DNA from: Floccularia luteovirens
Taxonomy: Eukaryota > Basidiomycota > Agaricomycetes > Agaricales > Squamanitaceae
Assembly (NCBI GenBank): GCA_009739215.1
Contig: VSJF01000006.1
Span: 1,240,001-1,304,000 of the forward strand
Direction of reading: 5' to 3'
Length of the DNA: 64,000 nucleotides
The notes under the pieces: generated by a model
The model's database searches: none
What the model saw: the letters and a program-made list of their open reading frames with translations, nothing else
Told to the model about the DNA's origin: nothing
Shown: positions 46,282-57,012 of the stretch, piece by piece
Layout of the letters: each line of letters starts with the position of its first letter
How positions within the stretch are numbered: position 1 is the first letter of the stretch
Position numbers and translations under genes: made by a program

Positions 46282-46870
46282 TTCAAAACGTTCTAGTAGG
46301 GCACCTCGACCCCACACGCCTTGACACCATACTGAAAGATTGAGACGAAAAGTGCACGCGATCTGATAAATAAAATGCTCAGAGTCGTGCACCGTAAGAG
46401 TGGAACAACGTCTGTATGTATTCACCTGATAAATAAAATGCTGCGTAGTATACAATAAGAGATAGAATACAAGTACAGTAATAGAAACATACCTCAGATT
46501 CGTGCACCGTAAGAGTGGAACAACGTCTGAGATGTACAAACTACAAGTACATAAACTATATATCATCGTACATCTGAGACAATTGGAGTGAGTGACGAAA
46601 TAATAGAGAAAACAATAAAATTCCGAGAAACCCGTTTTGGTAGCTGATCGAAGGCAACGCGCGCGTAGGATTGTTATTCCAACACATACACCGTCTCAAC
46701 ACTCGATTTCGAATCGCTCATCTGTACACCAGTTACCCTCACGCCATTCCGTTTCCAACCATTCCCCTCTGCCCCACTTATTCAGGAGCCGCTCCTTTTC
46801 GCCTGACTCGTTCGCCGTTCGTTCATTCTCGATGCTCTCGTCATCAATCGCATCAACCTTGAAATTTTAC
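46282..46870 (+). pseudogene. Truncated remnant of the 3' end of gene A, interrupted
   Basis: Positions 46282-46330 resemble 39717-39778, and about 46688-46865 resembles 39773-39950, both in gene A. The second part still codes recognisable A-tail peptides (SRHSVSNHSPLPHLFRSRSF, DSFAVRS). The fragment has no promoter or start of its own and carries an insertion of about 357 bp, so it is a dead fragment carried along by the duplication. Confidence 0.75.
46331..46687. mobile_element. Insertion of about 357 bp with internal direct repeats, type unknown
   Basis: The sequence is absent from the matching place in gene A and is bordered by ACACCAT (46324-46330) and ACACCGT (46688-46694), a possible imperfect 7-bp target duplication. 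Inside, a 29-bp direct repeat (46386-46414 and 46501-46529) and a repeat of CTGATAAATAAAATGCT (about 46363 and 46426) occur. No terminal inverted repeat was found, so mobility is a guess. Confidence 0.35.
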
Positions 46871-48275
46871 AGTTGACCCATAGTGTGCATGTAATTTGAA
46901 CCGTCAATTACTGATAAACAATGAAGGTTGCAAATACTGATAACATTAATAATGGCTCAGCAACCAGTGTGGAATAAACAGCATCGGGCCACCTGTGCAG
47001 TTGGCGTTTTGTAATTGGCCGTCCATACCTGGTGCAATACTGTCAGGCGACTGCTATGTACTATAGTACTCACTAGTGTCATTGATCGAAAGTTTGTCAT
47101 AGTTTGACGTTATTAGATTATACGATTGTATATTTATTTATTGATCTTTCCATAAAACTTTTATTTGAAACAGTTTTATTTACTACTCTGATAACATACG
47201 TTGCTCAAGATTTACAATGACAAGGTCGCCAGTTATGTATATTCAGAACCTAGCGGGTGACTCAGGCCTTCACGAGTCGAGTTCCTGGTCACTGTAATCA
47301 ATGTGCCTTCATCGGGCATGATCTCAAGCCGATGGACTAAAATCTCGCGGACAGCTAAGACCTAACATATACTCGCTGGGAGTATTCTCATTGTGCCATC
47401 TTATCCCCACCATCCGTTCATCAAATGATCGAGAAAAGTGACGGCCACCGCTGTGCTAAGGCTATCATTGACAGCGATCATGAATTGGGAACAAAGGACA
47501 TTTTACGCAACAGTAGAAAAAACCGGGAAACGACAGCTCCGTAATGCTGTGCTGAGATGTGATGTCACTTCTGATAACATATCAGAGATGGCCGTCTATA
47601 CCCACACAAATGTTTGTCTTCCGCGACATATGTCAAACAAATACTCAGTATACATAAAGATTAAAATGGTAAGTTAACTTACTATGTAGTAACTTTCTTA
47701 TGGCATTTCCTACAGATGCCGTTATTTCTATGAGATGGAGTAGAAATTCCGCATATCATCTTTCAACTATCGTCGGTTGGTTCTATTGATCATACAGACC
47801 GATTTTCACCTCAGTCTGCCATCAAATCCGAGACAAGAACAGCTAATGCCAGAATACACTGACAAGAATTTTTTGTGAAAATGTTCGAAAAACATTCAGG
47901 TCTATTTGATCACACGCTCAGACTTCATTCTATTGGGGCCTGAGACCATCACAACGCCTATGTAAGACCATCGTTTTTAATCGAAGGAAGTGGTGCCTCG
48001 AAAAGACGTGGAATTTTTGATTCCGCCAAAGGCTCGAAGCAGTTGACATTTATGTCTATTCAGTCTGTAATAACTTGGCGAGAGAACCTTTTGTTTGGCC
48101 CCGCCTTGTTCTCGCACACAGTTTCATTGTTGGTGAGAAAAAAACTTTGGAATTAATCTATACCTGGAACTAACATACTTCCCGTGTATAAAACCATCGA
48201 AATCTCATTGCGTTTTACCCAGTCACCTTACTTAGGCCTGCCAGATTCTCCAACCTTCTTCTATCAAGAATAATA
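46871..48275. other. Intergenic DNA between the A-tail remnant and paralogue C
   Basis: About 1.4 kb corresponding to 40057-41389 and diverged from it by many substitutions and indels. No complete gene was recognised. TATAAAA at 48187-48193 lies 89 bp before the ATG of C, the same spacing as in B. Confidence 0.55.
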
Positions 48276-51200
48276 ATGTGTCTAGGACAAAACTCTGCTC
48301 AGCACGCCGTCCACTACTTGAATGCTCAACTTGGAGCATTATGGGAGAACTCCGTCGAATGTGTAAACAAAGTCGGAACCAACCTCAAACCATCAGAACG
48401 CGTTCGGTATGACTTTGCGCTCTCGGAATTCCACATTGGAGCGAAGCAAAGATCAAAATCAGCATCTAAAGATGATACGATGTTCAGTGCCGTCTTCGAC
48501 AGACCCAGGTTGGACTTCATCTGCAACCATGAAGCCGTTCTCTACCTCAAAATCAAGAGTGGCCACGCTAACCTCGATTTCGCTAAATCTGACAATGTCA
48601 CTGCTGCCTATAACCGGCGAGTCTATTATAATCTCATCATGTACCTTAAATTAACCGCTTCGTTATAGTAACCGGAATATTCAGCTACAGGAAACCGAAG
48701 TAGCATTCCGTATTGAATTTGATGTCAATGGCATTCGTGGCCATACATCAAAAATTGGTAACGGAAGTCATATAATCCAGCTATTGGTACTTGATTTCAA
48801 TAGTAAGCATTAATGATTCATTATAGCCACAAATAATAACACTTGCGAACTTTCAGCTGTTCAAGTTGCTTCAAAGATATACCCAACAACTCTTAGCCAA
48901 GCCCTTCCATTCTATCTCAAGAAATATCTTGACTACCTTCATCACGCTGGCCACCATGTTCTATTTTCCCTTCCTGACTTTGATGACGATCGTCTCGATG
49001 TTATAATCGACTATTCTCTGGACTCTCATCAAGTTCGTAATCTCGATGTCGAGGTAGACGAAGTCCATGGGATCTCATTGGATAGTGTCAACAAATACTT
49101 ATCATCAAAATGGCTAAAGGCAATCCTGGACAATAATGACGGTGCTGACCGAAATGCCATTTGCCTGGCAGAGTACCGTAGCAACTGGACATCTTTGGGA
49201 GATCACTCCGACGTGCAATTTCATGTCAAATTTGGAGCACCAAAGGTCAAGGCTCTCTGTAAACGAGAAGTTATTTTGTACTTCACTGTCGACGAACTTC
49301 TTGTGTATGATGGCCATGATTTCACGGTGTATGTATTGCAATTGGTGACTCTTCCATCTTTTTCTGATAAGCTGTTCCCATCCTCAGACCACCAAAACAC
49401 ACATATAACGACTGGCAAATTGCAGTGGTTGTTGATTTGATAAAGGTCACCGAGAACAACATAACACGCATCAAATTGGATATGTCTAGTAAGTTTCCAC
49501 CTCATTTATGCTTTCTTAAGTGACCTTATCAAAGTTTTCAGCTTTCCGCTATTGCGAACAACTCTCCGTATTTACCAACATCGATGTGAAAGTGGAATTC
49601 TCTTTGAAGATTAAGACTACCTTCATCGAATTCATTGACCACTACGCAGTCGTTCTCGAAAGAGCAGATTTCGACAGCATTTTCATAATCGATTTGACTG
49701 CAGATGCTATCTCGTCCGATGAGGGCGACAGCGAATCAGATGTGGAAGTCTGGAGGGAGCATGACGAAAGACCTCGCCACCGCCGATCTGAAGAGATCGT
49801 GAAAAAGACTGATATGCATGGCTTCGACTTCATTCAGGTCATCTCGCAACAGACTATCATTGAACATTTCATAACTGTATGGAAACAAGCCCGCGATAGC
49901 AAGCTCGAGGGACTCAGAAGTTTATTCCAATGGTCTTATGGAGAGGACTTCAAGGCGACATTCGGCGCACTCACTGTCCGTCTCCTTGGGAATGGCAAGG
50001 CGATTGTCTGGGTGAACTTGGACGAAGGTGTTCTCAAGCCGCTCAGAAGGTTTGATATATTTCAGCTGAATCACATATAAGATCTAATGAGATACTCTGC
50101 AGCTCGAAGTTAGTTGAAGTTTCAAGCTGGAGTGTGGCATTTGAAGTCGACTTGATGATGGCTGAACAAGAACAACTCAAAACGGCATCTAAATCGTGGT
50201 TCAGCAGGTTCTTGAGCTCATTTGCATGGAAGCAACACGGGGATCGTGAAGACCGTACCCTGAAACATTTGTGCCTCGACTTCAGAAGTAAGCATCGGTT
50301 ACTATTAGATGAAACTCAATTCCTTATGCAATTAAATCAGAGATCCGATTTGTCTATGAACTGTCCAAGTTCGAAGGGTTGAGTTTCGGAAACCACATGG
50401 CTGTTGGACATGTTATGGGTGCAGTCCACTACTTGACCAACCATTACTTCCCTCACCTGAGCCTCCATGGTCACCATATTCTCCATTCAATCCCTGTCTG
50501 GAAGGCTGGATCTCATCCTCCGTCTATTGGCCTCACTGATATCACTTTCCAAATTTATACCAAGAACGTGTTCGAACATTTCGACTATCGACACCTCTCA
50601 CGAAGCGAAGTAGCTATCATCCTTCTTGGAATGACCGGATTCCGTCCCTTGCCGTCAAGGCGCTTTGATTGGACAACTGACCTGATCATTAAGCACAAGG
50701 GGGCTATCTCACATGGTACCGTCATCATCTCCAGGAAACAATTCCTTGAGGAGCGTCTTCTCAAATTGCTGGCTCGCGTCAATTCCACGACAACAATCGT
50801 ACCCGTCTTCCCTGGAATTGGTGATGACAGCGGCTGTGTACCTGTCTTTACTGGGCAGGAGGGTAGTGACTGGGAACTGGCTTTGACAACTTGGGCACGT
50901 CGCTATCACAGGAAGGGTCTCGATGCAAGCCGGTGGGAACTGAAACGCGGCAGCCAGAGTGAATACACATGGAATCACAGTGATAAATGGAGTTACGAGC
51001 ACGAAGGTGCTGATGACAAGAATAACGGAGTGTATACTGTATTTTGTGCGTGTTTTTCTGACATTCGAGTTGCTTTTTCTCATGATGGAATTTACCCAGG
51101 CAAGACAGAGAATAATCTTCAACTGCCTACCACGGCCAGGAGAAGTGGAATGGATATAGTTATGAGGGGCAAAACCACTATTCACGTTGGTTTCAAGGGA

Positions 51201-52224
51201 ACGGCTGGCACATGGCAGTAAGTATCGCTATCAGCTGGTCGTTTTACCACCCATAATTAAGTTATTAACTTTTTCAGATCAAAAGCTGTTTCAAGCTGGG
51301 TTGTGACGTTATCAATGAACTCGCTTGCTAGGGGTGGTGGAATATCCGTCGATGTCAGGGGTGATATCCGCCCACATTTCGAGGTTTCTCAATCCCAGGG
51401 CGAGAAATCGTTCTCGAGATTGGTTGATATGAATGCCCTTCATGGTCTTCTCAACGTGGATCTCTTGGAAATCACTACTGAGCTCAAGCAAACATTTGGA
51501 GGTGTCTGGGAACACTGCTTCCCTGGTGCTGGAGCATACTCCCTTGCAAATCCAGTTTTCAACATTCATGGTGATATCATCTTTGATCTCCGTCCATGGT
51601 CCCCTGCAAGCCAAGTGACATCAACACCGCATAAGGGTCGTGCAGCAATGTCAGGCTCGATGCGATCATCGGCAGTGGAAACGGTATCTGGATCGATAGG
51701 TGTACGCCCGACTATGAAGAAGCCCAAATCTTGTGAGTATTATAGAATCATTGCGAGTCCCACCAGTTGAATGTCCTTTCAAATATTTAGTCCTGAAAAA
51801 AATTGGTGATGGAATCCGAGGAATTGCGGAAGTCACTGTCGATTATGCCTCTGGAGAAACTACTCTCCTTGAGAGACAGACAATTACTCATATTGACACG
51901 GACTCGCTGGCCCCGCACCAAACATATGCCCACGCCCTGGCAACGCCTTCCACCGCGACAACTGAAGCCACCCTTGTTACGCCTGCTCATGAACAGGTTG
52001 CCGGGATATCTATTGCTGGCTCAAATGGACACCCTCTAGGTCATGAAGATGGTAATGGGCACGGTAATGGGCATGGCAATGGATACAGTCCAATAATTGA
52101 GAAGACAAAAGTTCAGGAGATGCATTTGGAGGCTAAATCAACAGAGACAGCGAAAGCGGCAACCCGCACTGCAACTACAAAACGCAAAGTTGAAACCACG
52201 CCTGTAGTTGAGTCAAAAGTTTGA
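48276..52224 (+). CDS. Paralogue C of the four-repeat family
   Basis: Same ten-exon structure and phases as B and slightly longer. Exon 1 differs from B by only a base or two over 341 nt. Intron 1 also has the GC donor (CG|GCGAGT). Exons 5 to 7 are almost identical to B, with a few silent and replacement changes (for example the acidic patch reads DEGDSESDVEVW). The last exon shares FLKKIGDGIRGIAEVTVDY and has a modified GHGN repeat. The frame stays open throughout; the exon around 48850-49320 has no in-frame start of its own but reads through correctly after splicing. No family was recognised and no targeting signal seen. Confidence 0.85.
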
Positions 52225-52453
52225 ACTAAATTACTTCTAGTAGCACATTAAAAATACGCACTATCTCTTCGATATCCTTTCTATCTCTTTGTTTAATTTC
52301 TGCATGCATGTAATATCCGTATATCGTGTTTCCTGCGATAAAAACACCTGATTTTTCAATAATAACAAATCTACATTTCATGTGTTCTGACCTTGAGTGT
52401 TAACATAACAGTATATATATATATATTGAATATCATGTTGAAAGTACACCCGA

Positions 52454-53053
52454 TTAATCACAGCTGCCATCACTTGGACCATCCTTCCACCTTTCATCCA
52501 CCGTTGAGCAATCGAAAGATGATTTCCCAAGCTTTTCATTCACTTCATTATGTCTCTCACAGAGCCATTTCGACAGACGCTCACGGGAACTGACATCCGG
52601 CGGGTGGACACTAATATCTTTTCCAAAATCATCCGCACACCAGGAACAGGGATATAAAATCGGGAGCGACCGCAGAAGCGCAAGCATATTGACCCGATGT
52701 TGAGTGGTCGGCTTATCTGGATAATACGCGGCCGTTGTATGGAGGAATGTCCATGTAGCGCGACCCAGTTGCTCGCCGTCTGCGGGACAGTTTGGTGGGG
52801 GTTCGTCAGGCCTCGTATATGAAGCAACAGCAGTCCCTCCTGCAAGGGCAGCCATCATGGATGCTGCTGTTGCATTCCGAGCTTTCTCAGGTTCCTTGGA
52901 TTGACTTTTGCCAGTGGTTGAAGCAGGGGGTCGCCAATTGCGGAAAGCGGTACATGGTTTACATGGCTTTCCATCCGGGCCCAGAACAAGACCTCGAGGG
53001 GCTTTTGTTTGCGTTTTCAGACTCGGGACGATAGTAGGGTCTTGAGTCGCCAT
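52454..53053 (-). CDS. ERV1: FAD-linked sulfhydryl oxidase ERV1, copy 2
   Basis: Second intact copy, also 199 residues and single-exon, with the same Erv domain: CPADGEQLGRATWTFLHTTA, CSWC active site, CERHNEVNEKLGKSSFDC. The N-terminal shuttle motif is CKPC where copy 1 has CKSC, a change between the two shuttle cysteines. The leader differs (MATQDPTIVPSLKTQTK) and the upstream in-frame Met of copy 1 is not kept. It converges on paralogue C exactly as copy 1 converges on B. Both copies look functional, so the dosage of this gene is doubled here. Confidence 0.93.
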   Translation of the reverse strand: MATQDPTIVPSLKTQTKAPRGLVLGPDGKPCKPCTAFRNWRPPASTTGKSQSKEPEKARNATAASMMAALAGGTAVASYTRPDEPPPNCPADGEQLGRATWTFLHTTAAYYPDKPTTQHRVNMLALLRSLPILYPCSWCADDFGKDISVHPPDVSSRERLSKWLCERHNEVNEKLGKSSFDCSTVDERWKDGPSDGSCD

Positions 53054-53637
53054 ATGTATTACTCAGAGGATGTAAATTATTCTGTTGACGTGTCGATCGC
53101 TTAAGTTTACGTAATCCCACAGTTAAAAATCTCCAGCCAATCTCCAACGCACTTGCGTGCCCGAAATCCTATAAGAAAAGCAATCAAGCAATGTACAACG
53201 AATGCGATAGACTGTATGAAGGCATTCTTATCAGACGCCCAAAGCCATGCCGTACGGATGGATGCAATACCTTCCATCGAGGTCAGTCACAACCCGGATA
53301 TAGTCAAGCACACAACAATTTCAAAAATAACGCAAAGGTTTCCATGCATATGGCAATATTAATATGTTAATACTAGGAGTCGAAAGAAAAGAGAAGAGTA
53401 TCAGTTGAAATATTAAAACATTCGAGGTCTACAATTCTGCTATCAGTAGTTTGTACTATAATGAAGAGAGGTTACAGCTTTAAAGTACCAGCCGCAAATC
53501 TAAAATTGCGACCGAAATCATACTATAACAGCCAGTACTAATACTAAATGTGGTTCTGCAACAATCTACTGTCTAAGCAGTCAGATATGCTGATTGAGGA
53601 TATTGTGCTCTGCAGAACCAAGGTCAGGATCACAGGA
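53054..53637. other. Intergenic region between ERV1 copy 2 and the ZIP gene
   Basis: About 580 bp containing the ERV1 promoter and the 3' flank of the ZIP gene. Short open frames are present but nothing was recognised. Most of this stretch is missing from the equivalent place after ERV1 copy 1. Confidence 0.5.
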
Positions 53638-55051
53638 TCACGCCCATCTACCAAGTAATGCCATGATCCCACATCCAAATAACATTGTCACAAGTGCATA
53701 TGCAAGTTTACCATTTGAGGCGTTTAACATTTCCTTATTGAACAAGAATTCATGGGCGAGGAGCTAGGATATAATTAGTTGATAAAGAAGGGAAGCACCT
53801 GATAAACGCATTACCTCCACAAGTCCTGTATATATAAGGATGCCAGAGCTCAGCGAGTCCAAGATCCCGCTTACGATAGACGCAGTTGCGCTTCCTGGGT
53901 TGTAACTTGTCCTGACGCCCAGGCCAACGGCAATTCCGATAGGGGTTGTACACCCGTAAATTAATGCACCCACAATCGCCGCCCAATTGTATTTAGGAGG
54001 CAATGTCATGTGTGCTAGACGTGTTCCCACTCCTAGCCCTTCGAATGTTTCTGTATTAGGACAATACATCAATATTAAGTGATCCGAAAGAAGTCTGAAG
54101 GTTTACGGTGGAAAATAATGACGACAAAAAGAACTTTGAAGTCCGGATCAACAGCTAATGTCAACCCAATCAGAACACTATCAAAATAAGTTAGTTGGGA
54201 AGTGGTATATTGCTGTTCTGTAAATAAATACCTGTGAAGTGTTACACCGAACTCAAGAATAGCGACTCCGATAATTTGTGTAAGAGCGCTGTCGCTCCAT
54301 TCCATCTGCACTGGCTTTTCGGCGAGCTCAAAATCGGACTTAGAGGAACGTTTCTCAACCGTCTCTTCCACAGGGTTACCTTCAGGTCCGTGTGCAGCAT
54401 GCGAACCGACGTTGTGTCCATGAGCATCTGAAGATAATTTAATATATTATTATCTTATCCACTAAGAATCAACGAGACACAGACCATGACTTTTCCCGAT
54501 CGCTGCTAGCTTGGAGGTACCCCATCGGAAAGCAACCAGCTCGACAATGAATATGGTAAAAATACTGAGTAAGCACAATGCAAGAGCGTAGGGCTGCGCG
54601 GAACTTTGTAAGAAAGCTTCGTTGTTCAGGGCTGGGCTAACTCACATATACCGTCCATGCGTCAGATAGACAGGGTGATGACAGTTCATCAAGGCCAGGG
54701 GAAAGGAGATGTATAAAGGCTGTCGCAATCTATCATAGGCATAGATTCAAGAATTTGGTGAAGAAAAAAAGACACAAAGCACTCACAATGACCCCTGATC
54801 CGAAATATTTTGCAAAACTAGATCAGAAAGCAATTTATCAACAGCATTTATAAGCGACAGTAAATCACGTACTCAAAGACACCCTTTGGAACGTGAAGCC
54901 ATGTTGATCTTTTAGCGAGTACTGGGAAGAGAGCGCCAGCAGTTGAACCAATGAGAATGATAAATACTGAGGCGATTCGCAGGTGCAAAAATGTGTCTGC
55001 ATTGTCACTTCCACTACAATCAGAGGCGTCGTCTCGTATACGAATTGCCAT
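53638..55051 (-). CDS. ZIP family zinc/iron transporter (ZRT1/2-like)
   Basis: Membrane transporter that imports zinc. The start is at 55049-55051 (MAIRIRDDASDCSGSDN) and the first membrane segment is LRIASVFIILIGSTAGALFP. FGSGVIIATAFIHLLSPG is the expected TM-II/III region, completed across introns. A cytosolic loop has the His-rich SHDAHGHNVGSHAAHG. The metal-site segments are GVTLHSVLIGLTLAVD in TM IV and HQTFEGLGVGTRLAHM in TM V. The last helices end in GIMALLGRWA with TGA at 53638-53640. About seven short introns. Eight membrane segments are expected for the family. A 27-bp piece of one exon also occurs at 46255-46281. Confidence 0.92.
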
Positions 55052-55343
55052 GACGTTATGGATAAAACAGTGGGTTGTCTAGGGCGTCGGTGATGAGGTT
55101 CTTGGGGGGAAGGAAGAACTTAAGGAAGAAGATCAGAAAACAAGGCCCATTTGTGGGAAATGGAGATGAGGACCCTAGATGACTTCGTGTGGAACTTATG
55201 GAGTATCGACTGTGCAGGTCCTCGTCACCAGTTTTGTCTCAATAATTTCTGATTTCCATTTATGGTATAAGGGTACCCTCACAGTCAGTTACAATCCACT
55301 AATACACATTGTATCAACCTATCTTTAATATATGTCTGCTATC

Positions 55344-56863
55344 CTATGTCCGAAACATCGCCTTATCAACATGTTTGTATGGGGCTTCCATGAGAATAAT
55401 CTCTTTGACCACGGAGTTGACGACGATTGTCGGAGTTGAAAGGAGATGAGCTGCATAATATACCAACTTATGGGTGATATGATTTGGCTTTTCAGAGCCC
55501 GGATTCGAATACAAGATAAGAAGATCGGATAAGACATATATGAATGTACGGTGCGGATGAGAAGACGGATCAAACTCGAGTACCTTAGATGCAACAGAAT
55601 TCAATGATACATCTCGACTCGGCAACGGTACCACACGAAGAGGCTGCAACAATAGAATCGTGTCACGAAGAAGAAGTGAGAACAGGTCCTGTGACACCGC
55701 CCCCTAAAGTTTCACAGAGTAGTCAGCGGGGGCTAAGGGTAGAAATATCGCTACTAAATTGACACCTACCAAATCGAACCTTGACCATATATCAACAATC
55801 ATGCTGCTAGCATCCGGATACAACGTGCTTGATTTTCGGTCCGTAAGGAAAGGAACAAGCTGGGAAATTATCTTTCGTGATTCATAATACTCTGGAGTGT
55901 CGGATTTAAGGGATGACAGTGGAGATGATCCAATTTGTCGTGTGGTAAATGCATATGCAATACTGTACGGTGATCAGAGATTCCCTGGACATGTAAAGAA
56001 AGAAATTCTCACCAAACTGCGCACATGTTATACAGAAGTGGTGGGCCGGAAGGGACATCCTTTACCAGGGTTGCTGGGATTTGCATCAATCGAGGTTTCG
56101 GACCGTATCTTTGGCTCAGTAGCACCAATCTCCCCTCATTTGCCTGGCCGTTATCAATACTCGGAGCATCCCACCACGGTTCTTGCATCTCCTTCTCCAA
56201 ATCTTCGCTGGCTAAGAGCTGCTGAGCTAACTCGCTATTTGGATCATCAAATGCTTTCAAAAATTTGGCTCTTTCATTTTCTGTCAGAAGAGACCAAAGG
56301 TCACTTGAAGATGTAGATTCTGATGATACAAGAAATCAGTTTAACAGCCCCCATCTTGATACAGGATAAAACTCAACGCAGATCAACTGCTTCTAGACGT
56401 GTCGCCAGACTATTCCCCTCGTCTTCGTCCCCTTCATCGCCCGAGTCCGACAACGGATCTTCTTCATTGTCACTACCTTCTTCAAACCTTTTCAATAACT
56501 CTAGCATCTTTAAACGTTCCTCTGCTGTTTTTGAAGGCTCAGAGTGTATATCTGACTCCACCTCCTTCTTGTAAAACGTTTCTGAGCATTGGGAATGAGC
56601 CTAGATGGTAAGATACATAGACCCATGAGTATATACTGACTGATTTATTACTCATGAACTGCGACGCACGTCGGAGCGGAAACAGACGAGGGAGCAGTAT
56701 GGAACATTGCAAGTTGGACAGGTATATTTGGAGAATTGCCTCCGGCATCTATGAGATGTCAATATTATGTATCTGACAAGGCAATAGTAGCTTACAATCT
56801 ACAAATGACATTGTCTGTCTGTTCTGAGGACTCGTTGATGGATGAAGGGAGCTGGAGAGACAT
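55344..56863 (-). CDS. HIT-type zinc finger protein, ZNHIT2-like
   Basis: zf-HIT protein; ZNHIT2 bridges R2TP chaperones to assembly of RNP particles such as U5 snRNP. Exon 1 starts at 56861-56863 (MSLQLPSSINESSEQTDN). The zinc finger is split by two introns: CRLCRRQFSKYTCPTC, then VPYCSLVCFRSD and AHSQCSETFYKKEV. An acidic helix-rich segment follows (MLELLKRFEEGSDNEEDPLS). The central part has LLTENERAKFLKAFDDPNSE and EPWWDAP, and the C-terminal helical part ends at AMFRT with TAG at 55344-55346. Segments typical of ZNHIT2 (WxxLT..ER..F...) support the call over other HIT proteins. Divergent from DBP9. Confidence 0.82.
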
Positions 56864-57012
56864 TGACTAAAATTGAAACTCCGCTAAGCTTTTTTCTTTG
56901 ATCACAAAAAGTTACAAAATCGTGAATTGGACGAAGTTACGATAGCCAGCTTTAGACTACAACTAAGTCTAAAACCTGAGGCCTGAGATTAAACTTGTGT
57001 CAGGCTTGGACT
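56864..57012. promoter_or_regulatory. Bidirectional promoter ZNHIT2 / DBP9
   Basis: Only 149 bp lie between the two divergent ATGs. Both products act in RNP assembly, so shared control is plausible. No TATA box was seen. Confidence 0.5.

Larger units (their letters stand above)
46282..53118. repeat. Tandem segmental duplication, unit 2
   Basis: Second copy of the segment: remnant of the gene A tail, intergenic DNA, paralogue C and ERV1 copy 2. Homology with unit 1 fades just upstream of the ERV1 start, after a shared TTAAGTTTAC motif at about 46215-46224 and 53102-53111. Confidence 0.87.
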
